Positions 7,244 through 12,738 of a DNA stretch of 12,738 nucleotides are shown piece after piece (the first letter of the stretch is position 1; every line of letters begins with the position of its first letter). This stretch comes from Collinsella aerofaciens (lineage in GTDB: Bacteria; Actinomycetota; Coriobacteriia; Coriobacteriales; Coriobacteriaceae): positions 1 through 12,738 of the forward strand of contig JAUUSS010000068.1 in assembly GCA_030841765.1 (NCBI GenBank). Reading direction: 5' to 3'. A program made the position numbers and the translations under genes. A model generated the notes under the pieces. The model worked only from the letters and a program-made list of their open reading frames with translations, did not search any database and was not told where the DNA came from.

Positions 7244-7582
7244 TTATTCACCTAAAGCCAACAATGATGAAACGTTTTTTCTATCCCTGAAGACCCTTGT
7301 GGGGCATTCGTACCCCAAGCTGGGCAAACGTTTTATCAAGGTTGACTACATATCCCGGGCAGGGCTGTGCCCCTCAAAAATGTGCCCCGTTCGCCGCCAA
7401 AAATCGACCGTTTACGGCACTGTGATACCACTCGGTCGTCCAAGGTGCCGACATTTGTGCGACATCCGTCTTCGTGGTGCAAAGGTGCAAGTCCAAGTGC
7501 GGCACCCCCGGTGTGCCACATGCGGGTAAACTAGAACCTTATATAGAGATATTTGAACCCTAACCGCAGCAAAGGAGGCCCC

Positions 7583-8659
7583 ATGGCATTCGATCCCATT
7601 CAAGAGGATTGCCATCGCCTCGTTCTTGAGGCCTTGCGCCGCGACAATATCCCACTCACCGACGGCCCCGCCGTCGAGCGTCTGATGGAGCAATTCACCC
7701 GCAACCCCGCGCCGCTCATCGTGCACGATCGCGACCGAGCTGGGCATCTGATTGCCAAGGTCGTCGAGGCTGTCGACTACCGCATCCCCTTTATCCCCGA
7801 CGACGCCCAGGCAGAGCAAGAAGAAGCCGCAGCCGAGAACATGCTCCGCGAGGCAGCCGCGCTCGATCCGGCCAACTGGGATGCCCAGCGCATGCTGACG
7901 GCGCTCACCGCCGAATCCAACGAGGAATACGTACAGTATCTGGTGTCCAAGTACGACGAGGTGGAGCACGATCTGGCGCTCAAGATCGCCTCGGCGCAGG
8001 ACCCCTACGAGCGTGAGGCCGCAGGCGACCTGACCCGCCGTCCCTACCTGCGCTGGCTTGCCGCCTTGGCATCGCGCGCGCTCATAAGCGGCCGCTACCG
8101 CATGTCGCTGGATGCCGCGAATCGCAGCCTGGACTTTGCGCCCAACGACCCCGCCGGCGTCCGCCATACTGCGATGCTTGCCATGGCAAAGCTTGAATAC
8201 CCTGCCGAGGAGCTCAAGCGATTTCGTTCCGCCCACTCCGTACCCTATCTCGCGAATACCCCGCTGCGCCGCCGCCCCAAAGATGCGGAGCGCGACCTGG
8301 ACCCGTGGACGCTCATCGCGCTGATGAGCGCAGCCTGGCGCGAGCTGGATTACGAGGGCGCCGAGCACTACCTGCGCATCCTGGTGCGCTCATGCCCGCA
8401 CGCAGCCGAGGCGCTCTACTTCCAAACCGAGTTTCCCGATGGCGTCTATGCTCGCGTCAACGTAGGTCCGGGCTCCACCGATGAGCTTGTCCTTGCCCTG
8501 TCCGAGGCGACGCCGGTGCTGCAGGAGGGCCTAGGCGCGCCCGACAACGCCAGCTTTGCCGCCTGGGTCGCCACCAACGACATCGTGCGCTCCCAGATCG
8601 ACGAACGAATCCTGCGCGCGGCCGAACAGGGATTGCCGTTTAAGGGAGGAGACCTCTAA
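7583..8659 (+). CDS. uncharacterised helical-repeat (TPR-like) protein, first of a tandem pair
   Basis: A 358-residue soluble, almost all-helical protein; I do not recognise a named family. It starts at ATG 7583 four bases after AAAGGAGG; an ATG 30 bp upstream lacks a site. TPR-like helix pairs appear around residues 83-110 (AAALDPANWDAQRMLTAL), 160-206 (GRYRMSLDAANRSL then MLAMAKLE) and 240-275 (IALMSAAWRELDYEGAEHYL). The first two of these, and the segment after 270, align with its downstream neighbour, including the shared DAQ, RYR and F..W motifs, so the two look like an old tandem duplication. No signal peptide, membrane segment, metal motif or catalytic signature is visible. Such repeats usually serve protein binding. 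Position at the head of the murT-gatD unit hints at a cell-envelope-linked role, but that is only context. Confidence 0.8.
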   Translation: MAFDPIQEDCHRLVLEALRRDNIPLTDGPAVERLMEQFTRNPAPLIVHDRDRAGHLIAKVVEAVDYRIPFIPDDAQAEQEEAAAENMLREAAALDPANWDAQRMLTALTAESNEEYVQYLVSKYDEVEHDLALKIASAQDPYEREAAGDLTRRPYLRWLAALASRALISGRYRMSLDAANRSLDFAPNDPAGVRHTAMLAMAKLEYPAEELKRFRSAHSVPYLANTPLRRRPKDAERDLDPWTLIALMSAAWRELDYEGAEHYLRILVRSCPHAAEALYFQTEFPDGVYARVNVGPGSTDELVLALSEATPVLQEGLGAPDNASFAAWVATNDIVRSQIDERILRAAEQGLPFKGGDL

Positions 8660-9702
8660 TGGATCCGAGCGTCTACATCCCCGCCTATCTGGAACGCACC
8701 TATCTGGCGTCGCACCCCGAACTCACCGATGCAGCACGCGAGCTTGTCCATAACGACATCAGCGCAAACCCTCACAAGTATGCGCAGACCGAGCATGCCC
8801 AAGCGCTGCTGTCCTATGCCGGCGTTCATCGTCACTTGCTTGACGAGCTTCGTCGCATCGAAGACATGGGCAGCGACGAGGAGTTTGAGCAGACGCGCAA
8901 TCGTCTGTTCGACGATATGCGCGATGAGCTGCTCAAGATCGTCCGCGTCGACGCGCTGGCCGTCGATGCCCAGCTGCTCGCCATCATTTTGGCGGACACG
9001 CCCGTCGACGCCTGTCTAGGCGACTTGATGAAGCTCGAGGCGACCACGGCCGATTACTTGCAGCAAAGCGTGCCCGGGTTCGATATGGAGGCCCCGCACT
9101 ACTGGGCCAACAAGGTTTTGACGGACGGCGTGACGGCGGCCGATCTCACCGTAAGCGAGCCGGCTCTTATCGGGTGGCTCCACACGCTCGAGGCCATCTC
9201 GCAGCTGTGCATGGCGAGCGCTCGCTACCGTGCTGCCGCCAACTATTCTCGCCGCGTTCTTAAGGCGGAAGGCTATCCCACCCGAGCTGCAGGCACCGTG
9301 CTACTCGCCCTCGCTCGCCTGGAAGACGAGGACGGCTTTTTTGCCCTGGCCCACCAGCTCGAGGAGCAGATGGGGGCCGATGCCCTCGAGAGCTCCCCCT
9401 GGTACCTACTCGCCCGCACGATCCTGTTGTTCAAAACGAACAAGATGCGCCCGGCGACACGCGCGCTGCGCGAGTTTGCCAACCGCTGCGAGGGCGGCGC
9501 GTTCTTTTTGCTGAACCCCATGTATCAGACACCGTACCTTCCCTGCCGGCCCGAACCGCACGACCCCTGGGACCTTTCGCACCAGGCAGTTTGGGAGGCC
9601 GACGGCATCATCTCGGATACTCCCGACTTTGCCCCCTGGGCCAACGCTTGCGAAGACGTATCGCAGCTTGCCCAGGAATTTGCGCGCCGTTACGGCTTTT
9701 AA
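8659..9702 (+). CDS. uncharacterised helical-repeat protein, paralogue of the preceding gene
   Basis: A 347-residue soluble helical protein. Its ATG shares one base with the previous stop (TAATG) and follows GGGAGGAG, so the two are translationally coupled and should be made in similar amounts. Residues 90-134 (VRVDALAVDAQLLAIIL) match the region of its neighbour around residues 87-131. Residues 173-222 (WLHTLEAIS, then ARYRAAANYSRRVLKAEGYP and LLALARLE) match 158-205 there. The C-terminal third again has a Cys, then a P.Y-type segment, then WEADGIISDTPDFAPWA against SEATPVLQEGLGAPDNASFAAWV. No catalytic or membrane features are visible. It could form a heterodimeric scaffold with its neighbour; that is inference. 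The 45-bp gap to murT-gatD contains no terminator. Confidence 0.8.
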   Translation: MDPSVYIPAYLERTYLASHPELTDAARELVHNDISANPHKYAQTEHAQALLSYAGVHRHLLDELRRIEDMGSDEEFEQTRNRLFDDMRDELLKIVRVDALAVDAQLLAIILADTPVDACLGDLMKLEATTADYLQQSVPGFDMEAPHYWANKVLTDGVTAADLTVSEPALIGWLHTLEAISQLCMASARYRAAANYSRRVLKAEGYPTRAAGTVLLALARLEDEDGFFALAHQLEEQMGADALESSPWYLLARTILLFKTNKMRPATRALREFANRCEGGAFFLLNPMYQTPYLPCRPEPHDPWDLSHQAVWEADGIISDTPDFAPWANACEDVSQLAQEFARRYGF

Positions 9703-9747
9703 CGGCGCAAACGCCACGACCATGTCATTCACGTTAGGAACGGCTTC

Positions 9748-11925
9748 ATGAACTTCCGCTCATCTCTCGCCTGCACCTCGAGCGATATCGCCCGCTGGGG
9801 GCTGCGCTCCGTCCTTAAGCGCCAGGGCGGCGTACTCCCCGGCCGCATCGCCATGAAGATCGACCCCGAGCTGCTAAGCGACCTCGCGGGCCTTGTCGAC
9901 CGCAGCGTGGTGATCACCGGCACCAACGGCAAGACCACCACCTCCAACCTCATCGCCGATGCCGTTGCCGCCAGCGGCGCCACCGTGGTATGCAACCGCG
10001 CCGGCAACAACATGGAGCCAGGCGTGGTGGGCGCGTTGCTCGAGGCGCGCGGCAACCTTAAGCGAACCGCCAGCAGCAAGCGCGTAGGCGTCTTTGAGTG
10101 CGACGAGCTCTACACGGTGCGCGTCCTGCCCAAGCTCAAGCCGACCTACTTTGTGCTGCTCAACCTGTTCCGCGACCAGCTGGACCGCTACGGTGAGATC
10201 GACCACACCCAGGACGTCATCGCCCACGCGCTGGAGCTTTCGCCGACAACGACGCTCATCTATAACGCCGACGACCCGCTGTGCGCCGCGATCGCCGCGC
10301 GCGTTCCCAATGCAAGCATCGCCTTTGGCATCGACGGCGCCACCGACACCGAGTCTGACCGCATTAGCGACTCGCGCTTTTGCTCGCAGTGCAACACCCC
10401 GTTGGAGTACGACTACGTGCAATACGGCCAGCTCGGCGCCTATCATTGTCCTTCGTGCGGCTGGAGTCGCCCAGCGCTGCTCCGTCGCGTGACAGGCGTT
10501 GAGCTCACCTGCGACGGCTACGGCTTTGACCTGAACTTTGGACCCAATACCGACGCACCCGCAACGCACATCGCCACGCGCTACAACGGCTTGTACATGG
10601 TCTACAACGTTGCCGCCGCCTTCTTTGCGGCGCGCGAGCTGGGCGTGGACGCGGCGCATCTGCAGCCCACGCTCGATGCCTACGTCCCCGCCGGCGGGCG
10701 CATGGGCCGCTGGGAAATCGCTGGCCGTACCGTCGAGGCAAATCTGGCCAAAAATCCCGTGGGCTTCGATCGCCAGATCCAGTCCATTAAAACGGCAGGC
10801 GGCAGGCTCTGCGCCTTCTTCCTGAACGACAACGACGCCGACGGCCACGATGTATCGTGGATCTACGACGTCGACTTCGAGCGCATCGCCGATACCCCAG
10901 GTCTTATCGCCTTTGTCGGGGGTACGCGCGCGCACGATATGCAGGTACGCCTGAAGTACGCCGGCATCGACTCCGCCATCATCTCGAATATCGAGCAGGC
11001 GATCGGTGCCGTGGCGGACGAGGAGGCTGGTGATACTTTCTACGCCGTCGCCAACTACACGGCCTTCCCGCCGCTGATCAAGGAGCTCGACGAGCTTAAG
11101 AGCACCGATGCGAGCTCGGTCGCCTCCCACGCCGTAACGCGCGCCGATGGCAGCGCTGTCCCCACCGACATTGCGCCGGTCGAGCTTTCGCGCCCGCTAC
11201 GCATCGTCTACCTGTATCCCGATGCCCTCAACCTCTATGGCGACGGCGGCAACGTCATTGCCCTCGAGCGCCGCTGCGCCTGGCGTGGCATCCCCGTGCG
11301 CGTGGACGAGGTCCGTATGGGCGAGTCGCTCGATCTCACCGACGCCGACATCGTCATGATGGGCGGTGGCTCCGACCGCGATCAGCTAGCTGTGGCACAC
11401 GAGCTGCTCGCTCAAAAAGACAAGGTCGCAGCCTATGTTGAGGATGGCGGCTCGCTGCTCGCTATCTGCGGCAGCTATCAGCTACTCGGCCGTTCGTACT
11501 ATATGGGCGAGAATCGCATCGAGGGCCTGGGCGTCATTGCCGCCGAGACCGTGCGCGGCTCCGACCGCCTGATCGGAAACGTCGCCGTCAAGACCGACCT
11601 GACACCCGAGCCCTTTGTGGGGTTCGAGAACCACGGCGGCCGCACCCTGCTCGATGCAGAGGCCACGCCGCTCGGAACGTCCGTCGTCACAGGTACCGGC
11701 AACAACGGCGACGATGGCTTTGAGGGTCTCATCTACAAGGGTGTCATCGGCACATACCTACACGGACCGGCACTGCCCAAGAACCCCGAGCTCGCCGACT
11801 GGCTCATCGCCCACGCTCTCGAGCACCGTGGCGATGCACAGACCACCGCCCTGCTGCCGCTCAAGCCCCTCGACGACACCTACGAGCACGCCGCCCACGA
11901 CGCCGCGATGAAGCTCCTCCCCTAA
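9748..11925 (+). CDS. murT-gatD: MurT-GatD fusion, lipid II isoglutaminyl synthase (single polypeptide)
   Basis: In most Gram-positives MurT and GatD are separate proteins that together amidate D-glutamate of lipid II to D-isoglutamine, using glutamine and ATP at the inner membrane face. Here both lie in one uninterrupted 725-residue frame. Residues 1-450 are the Mur ligase part: P-loop GTNGKTT at 58-64 (Lys62), the zinc ribbon Cys212, 215, 234 and 237 characteristic of MurT inside the central domain, and a DGHDVSWIYD segment in the C-terminal domain that should carry the MurT aspartate facing the GatD active site. Residues 452-484 are a linker. From Arg485 the GatD part has GGGSDRDQ, the nucleophile Cys574 (LLAICGSYQ), GFENHGGRT and His672 (YLHGPALPKNPELADWLI). 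All key residues are present, so it should be active. ATG 9748 follows AGGA by about 8 nt. Confidence 0.94.
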   Translation: MNFRSSLACTSSDIARWGLRSVLKRQGGVLPGRIAMKIDPELLSDLAGLVDRSVVITGTNGKTTTSNLIADAVAASGATVVCNRAGNNMEPGVVGALLEARGNLKRTASSKRVGVFECDELYTVRVLPKLKPTYFVLLNLFRDQLDRYGEIDHTQDVIAHALELSPTTTLIYNADDPLCAAIAARVPNASIAFGIDGATDTESDRISDSRFCSQCNTPLEYDYVQYGQLGAYHCPSCGWSRPALLRRVTGVELTCDGYGFDLNFGPNTDAPATHIATRYNGLYMVYNVAAAFFAARELGVDAAHLQPTLDAYVPAGGRMGRWEIAGRTVEANLAKNPVGFDRQIQSIKTAGGRLCAFFLNDNDADGHDVSWIYDVDFERIADTPGLIAFVGGTRAHDMQVRLKYAGIDSAIISNIEQAIGAVADEEAGDTFYAVANYTAFPPLIKELDELKSTDASSVASHAVTRADGSAVPTDIAPVELSRPLRIVYLYPDALNLYGDGGNVIALERRCAWRGIPVRVDEVRMGESLDLTDADIVMMGGGSDRDQLAVAHELLAQKDKVAAYVEDGGSLLAICGSYQLLGRSYYMGENRIEGLGVIAAETVRGSDRLIGNVAVKTDLTPEPFVGFENHGGRTLLDAEATPLGTSVVTGTGNNGDDGFEGLIYKGVIGTYLHGPALPKNPELADWLIAHALEHRGDAQTTALLPLKPLDDTYEHAAHDAAMKLLP

Positions 11926-11932
11926 CGCCCCG

Positions 11933-11969
11933 CCACCACAAAGGGGACAGGCACCTTTGTGGTGGTTTT
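11933..11969 (+). terminator. intrinsic terminator of the murT-gatD unit
   Basis: A perfect 12-bp stem (CCACCACAAAGG with CCTTTGTGGTGG) has a 9-nt loop and a TTTT tail, starting 7 bp after the stop codon. Its loop and arm carry the same CCTGnCCCCTTTG word (minus strand) as the hairpin at 4595-4623, so it may be a terminator built from a dispersed repeat. Confidence 0.85.
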
Positions 11970-12168
11970 GACCCGCCACGGTAGTTTGTCTCGATCTGTA
12001 ACATCTAGGCCGTTGAAAGTCGTCTTACTGTTACAGATTGAGATATTCGTCCCGACGCCCGCCGTTTGTCTCGATCTGTAACAGATAGAGCCAATTTGCC
12101 CGCCCAGATGTTACAGGTTGAGATGTTCGAAGATCGGGATAGAGAGCCAGCTCCTATGTGGTGGTTTT
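11958..12168. repeat. 12-bp direct repeat flanking the hairpin pair
   Basis: TGTGGTGGTTTT occurs at 11958-11969, inside the terminator, and again at 12157-12168. The two copies bracket 187 bp that contain both 80-bp-spaced hairpins. Confidence 0.6.
11984..12129. repeat. two tandem hairpin units with 80-bp period
   Basis: GTTTGTCTCGATCTGTAAC occurs at 11984-12002 and again exactly 80 bp later at 12064-12082. Each copy is followed, 27 nt on, by a right arm GTTACAG(A/G)TTGAGA (12030-12043 and 12110-12123) that pairs with the last 14 bases of the left arm. The only non-Watson-Crick pairs are G-U: one in the first unit and two in the second. The 27-nt loops share little sequence, so the arms are what is conserved. 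It lies between the murT-gatD terminator and the tRNA gene. I do not recognise a named family. Confidence 0.75.
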
Positions 12169-12205
12169 CCAGTTTGCCAACGATATACGCGCCGGCAAAA
12201 AAGTC

Positions 12206-12214
12206 TGCTATACT
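12206..12214 (+). promoter_or_regulatory. extended -10 promoter element of tRNA-Glu
   Basis: TGC directly precedes TATACT (12209-12214), which ends 10 bp before the tRNA 5' end. I see no good -35 at the normal distance, so it may rely on the extended -10. Confidence 0.55.
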
Positions 12215-12224
12215 CTTTCCCGCT

Positions 12225-12301
12225 GTCCCCATCGTCTAGCGGCCAAGGACGCCACCCTTTCAAGGTGGATATCGCGGGTTCGAATCCCGCTGGGGGCACC
12301 A
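12225..12301 (+). tRNA. tRNA-Glu (anticodon UUC)
   Basis: The full cloverleaf can be drawn. Acceptor GTCCCCA pairs with TGGGGGC, and the D stem is GTCT/GGAC. The anticodon stem CCACC/GGTGG encloses the loop CTTTCAA, giving anticodon TTC. The T arm GCGGG-TTCGAAT-CCCGC follows, then discriminator A and an encoded CCA. The second acceptor pair is U2-G71, a wobble. It reads GAA and GAG codons and also supplies glutamyl-tRNA for tetrapyrrole synthesis in organisms using the C5 route. A terminator follows 13 bp later. Confidence 0.97.
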
Positions 12302-12313
12302 TTTGAATTGAAG

Positions 12314-12344
12314 AGCCCGTTACCCTCGCGGTAGCGGGCTTTTT
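12314..12344 (+). terminator. intrinsic terminator of tRNA-Glu
   Basis: GCCCGTTACC pairs with GGTAGCGGGC (one G-U) around the loop CTCGC and is followed by TTTTT. Confidence 0.9.
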
Positions 12345-12371
12345 GCTACCCATGCGCCGGGATTCGAACCC

Positions 12372-12472
12372 GACAGGGTGCGGAGCTGAGGAAACGCGCA
12401 AGCGTTTTCCAGCGCAGCACGCAAGGAGCGAAGCGACGCAGCGAAAGCGGGCGGCGCCAGCCGCACGCGGAC
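12372..12472. other. GC-rich, highly foldable spacer between the two repeat copies
   Basis: Three local folds are visible. The strongest pairs 12385-12397 with 12402-12413 around a GCAA tetraloop (12 pairs, one bulged A, one G-U). GC-GAAA-GC is at 12441-12448, and GCGGC-GCCA-GCCGC at 12451-12464. There is no open reading frame with a ribosome binding site. It could be part of a structured RNA reading through from the tRNA, a hairpin repeat, or a scar; I see no promoter of its own. Confidence 0.4.
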
Positions 12473-12503
12473 ATCCCGCTGGGGGCACCATTTAAATCGA
12501 GAA

Positions 12504-12534
12504 GCCCGTTGCCCTCGCGGTGACGGGCTTTTTT
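12504..12534 (+). terminator. second copy of the tRNA-type terminator
   Basis: GCCCGTTGCC pairs with GGTGACGGGC (two G-U pairs) around the same CTCGC loop, followed by TTTTTT. The differences from the first terminator keep pairing, so it should still work. Confidence 0.85.
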
Positions 12535-12560
12535 CTTCCCCAACGCCGGGATTCGAACCC

Positions 12561-12706
12561 CGAGGGCATTAAATCACACTGTCGTCCAAGGGCCTGTGGG
12601 CAAAAAATAGCAAATATGAGTACTGTCACCAATTTAGTAACAGCGATTTCATGCCATCAGAAGGCGATTTAGACGCCAGGGGTGGTAGCGCGCAGAGATG
12701 TGGTGT
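12561..12706. other. intergenic stretch without a visible gene
   Basis: Together with the repeats to its left, the 437 bp from 12302 to the window end hold no credible coding gene. This part has an A-rich segment (CAAAAAATAGCAAATATGAG from 12600) followed by CTGTCAC and GTAACAG, an imperfect inverted repeat. On the minus strand TTGGTG and TATTTT are 17 bp apart and could be a weak promoter reading leftward. Nothing more definite is visible. Confidence 0.35.
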
Positions 12707-12732
12707 AAGAGGCGGGGCATGCCCCGCCTCTT
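12707..12732. terminator. strong GC-rich hairpin at the right edge, possible terminator
   Basis: A perfect 26-bp palindrome (AAGAGGCGGGGC and its complement around AT) is followed on the plus side by CCCTTT, where the window ends. It probably ends a transcript of a gene outside the window, most likely one on the minus strand coming from the right or an RNA from the left; the T-run is weak. Confidence 0.5.
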
Positions 12733-12738
12733 CCCTTT

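Larger units (their letters stand above)
7084..7582. other. 499-bp divergent control region
   Basis: No convincing gene lies here. It contains the leader and likely promoter of the alcohol dehydrogenase, two copies of the palindromic AAACGTTTT (7270-7278 and 7326-7334, 56 bp apart) and, between them, a hairpin CTTG-T-GGGG / CCCCAAG with one bulged base. Further right are an inverted repeat GACCG/CGGTC (about 7408-7438) and a GGCAC/GTGCC hairpin (7501-7517). An AT-rich stretch near 7540-7553 (TTATATAGAGATATTT) may hold the plus-strand -10, but I cannot pair it with a good -35. Confidence 0.5.
12284..12560. repeat. direct repeat of the tRNA-Glu 3' end plus terminator (189-bp offset)
   Basis: Copy 1 (12284-12371) and copy 2 (12473-12560) begin with 21 identical bases that include the tRNA 3' end, CCA and three following Ts. 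They then stay closely similar through the terminator hairpins and a shared CGCCGGGATTCGAACCC (12355-12371 and 12544-12560). The last element is the reverse complement of a tRNA T-arm consensus. Copy 2 has no tRNA body in front of it. Confidence 0.8.

Noticed and set aside
7084..7260. Rex redox-repressor operator ahead of the alcohol dehydrogenase
   Set aside because: I found no TTGTGAA-N4-TTCACAA-like sequence in the region.
7266..7279. Catabolite-repression (cre) site at TGAAACGTTTTTTC
   Set aside because: The symmetry around CG is wrong for the cre consensus, with five bases on the left where six are needed.
7236..7529. 97-codon plus-strand frame in the divergent control region
   Set aside because: It has no ribosome binding site, no recognisable domain, and overlaps the likely alcohol dehydrogenase promoter and several inverted repeats.
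7400..7582. Riboswitch in the plus-strand leader
   Set aside because: Several small inverted repeats are present, but I could not match them to any known riboswitch core, and the downstream genes give no ligand clue.
9722..9751. 9-codon upstream frame whose TGA overlaps the murT-gatD ATG
   Set aside because: The overlap would fit coupling, but no ribosome binding site precedes it and the main gene has its own; probably chance.
9874..11130. 418-codon minus-strand frame opposite murT-gatD
   Set aside because: The composition is that of an antisense shadow, and the plus strand encodes an unmistakable Mur ligase.
11984..12129. CRISPR array
   Set aside because: There are only two units, each an imperfect hairpin with long-range arms; the repeats are not separated by spacers of CRISPR size and no cas gene is present.
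12111..12491. 126-codon minus-strand reading frame containing PPAGFEPAIST
   Set aside because: It is an antisense translation of the tRNA-Glu gene and its repeat; this peptide is a familiar annotation artefact of tRNA T-arms.

Overview
The window looks like chromosomal DNA of a high-GC Gram-positive gut anaerobe of the class Coriobacteriia, most likely Collinsella or a close relative. This is inferred from the GC-rich codon use, the MurT/GatD peptidoglycan-amidation system, several fermentative iron-family dehydrogenases, a polyferredoxin-like protein, and intergenic repeats of a kind I associate with that genus. No marker gene in the window proves the genus.

Layout. Positions 1-105 hold a GC-rich hairpin and a perfect 26-bp palindrome ahead of a small plus-strand gene (106-495) of unknown function. 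From 505 to 7083 every gene lies on the minus strand. In transcription order from the right these are an iron-containing alcohol dehydrogenase (5860-7083), a glycerol dehydrogenase (4676-5776), a diverged second GldA-like protein (3496-4563), a multi-cluster 4Fe-4S protein (2091-3344), the universal GTPase/ATPase YchF (900-1976) and a DUF1648 membrane protein (505-888). A 499-bp divergent control region (7084-7582) separates these from a plus-strand operon. That operon holds two tandem, distantly paralogous helical-repeat proteins (7583-8659 and 8659-9702, overlapping by 1 nt) and a 725-residue fusion of MurT and GatD (9748-11925), ending at a strong terminator.

The right end (11926-12738) has one gene, tRNA-Glu(UUC) at 12225-12301, and several layers of repeats. 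There is a pair of 80-bp-spaced hairpins flanked by a 12-bp direct repeat. There is also a 189-bp-offset duplication of the tRNA 3' end plus its terminator, and a strongly foldable GC-rich spacer between the two copies.

Functionally, the three group III (Fe/Zn) dehydrogenases suggest NAD(P)H-linked interconversion of glycerol, diols or short-chain alcohols with their carbonyls. At least two of them end at their own terminator, so they appear to be separately transcribed. The plus-strand operon is the most unusual coding content: it links lipid II amidation, in a single-polypeptide form, to two uncharacterised helical-repeat proteins. I found no CRISPR array, transposase, integrase or recognisable defence system.
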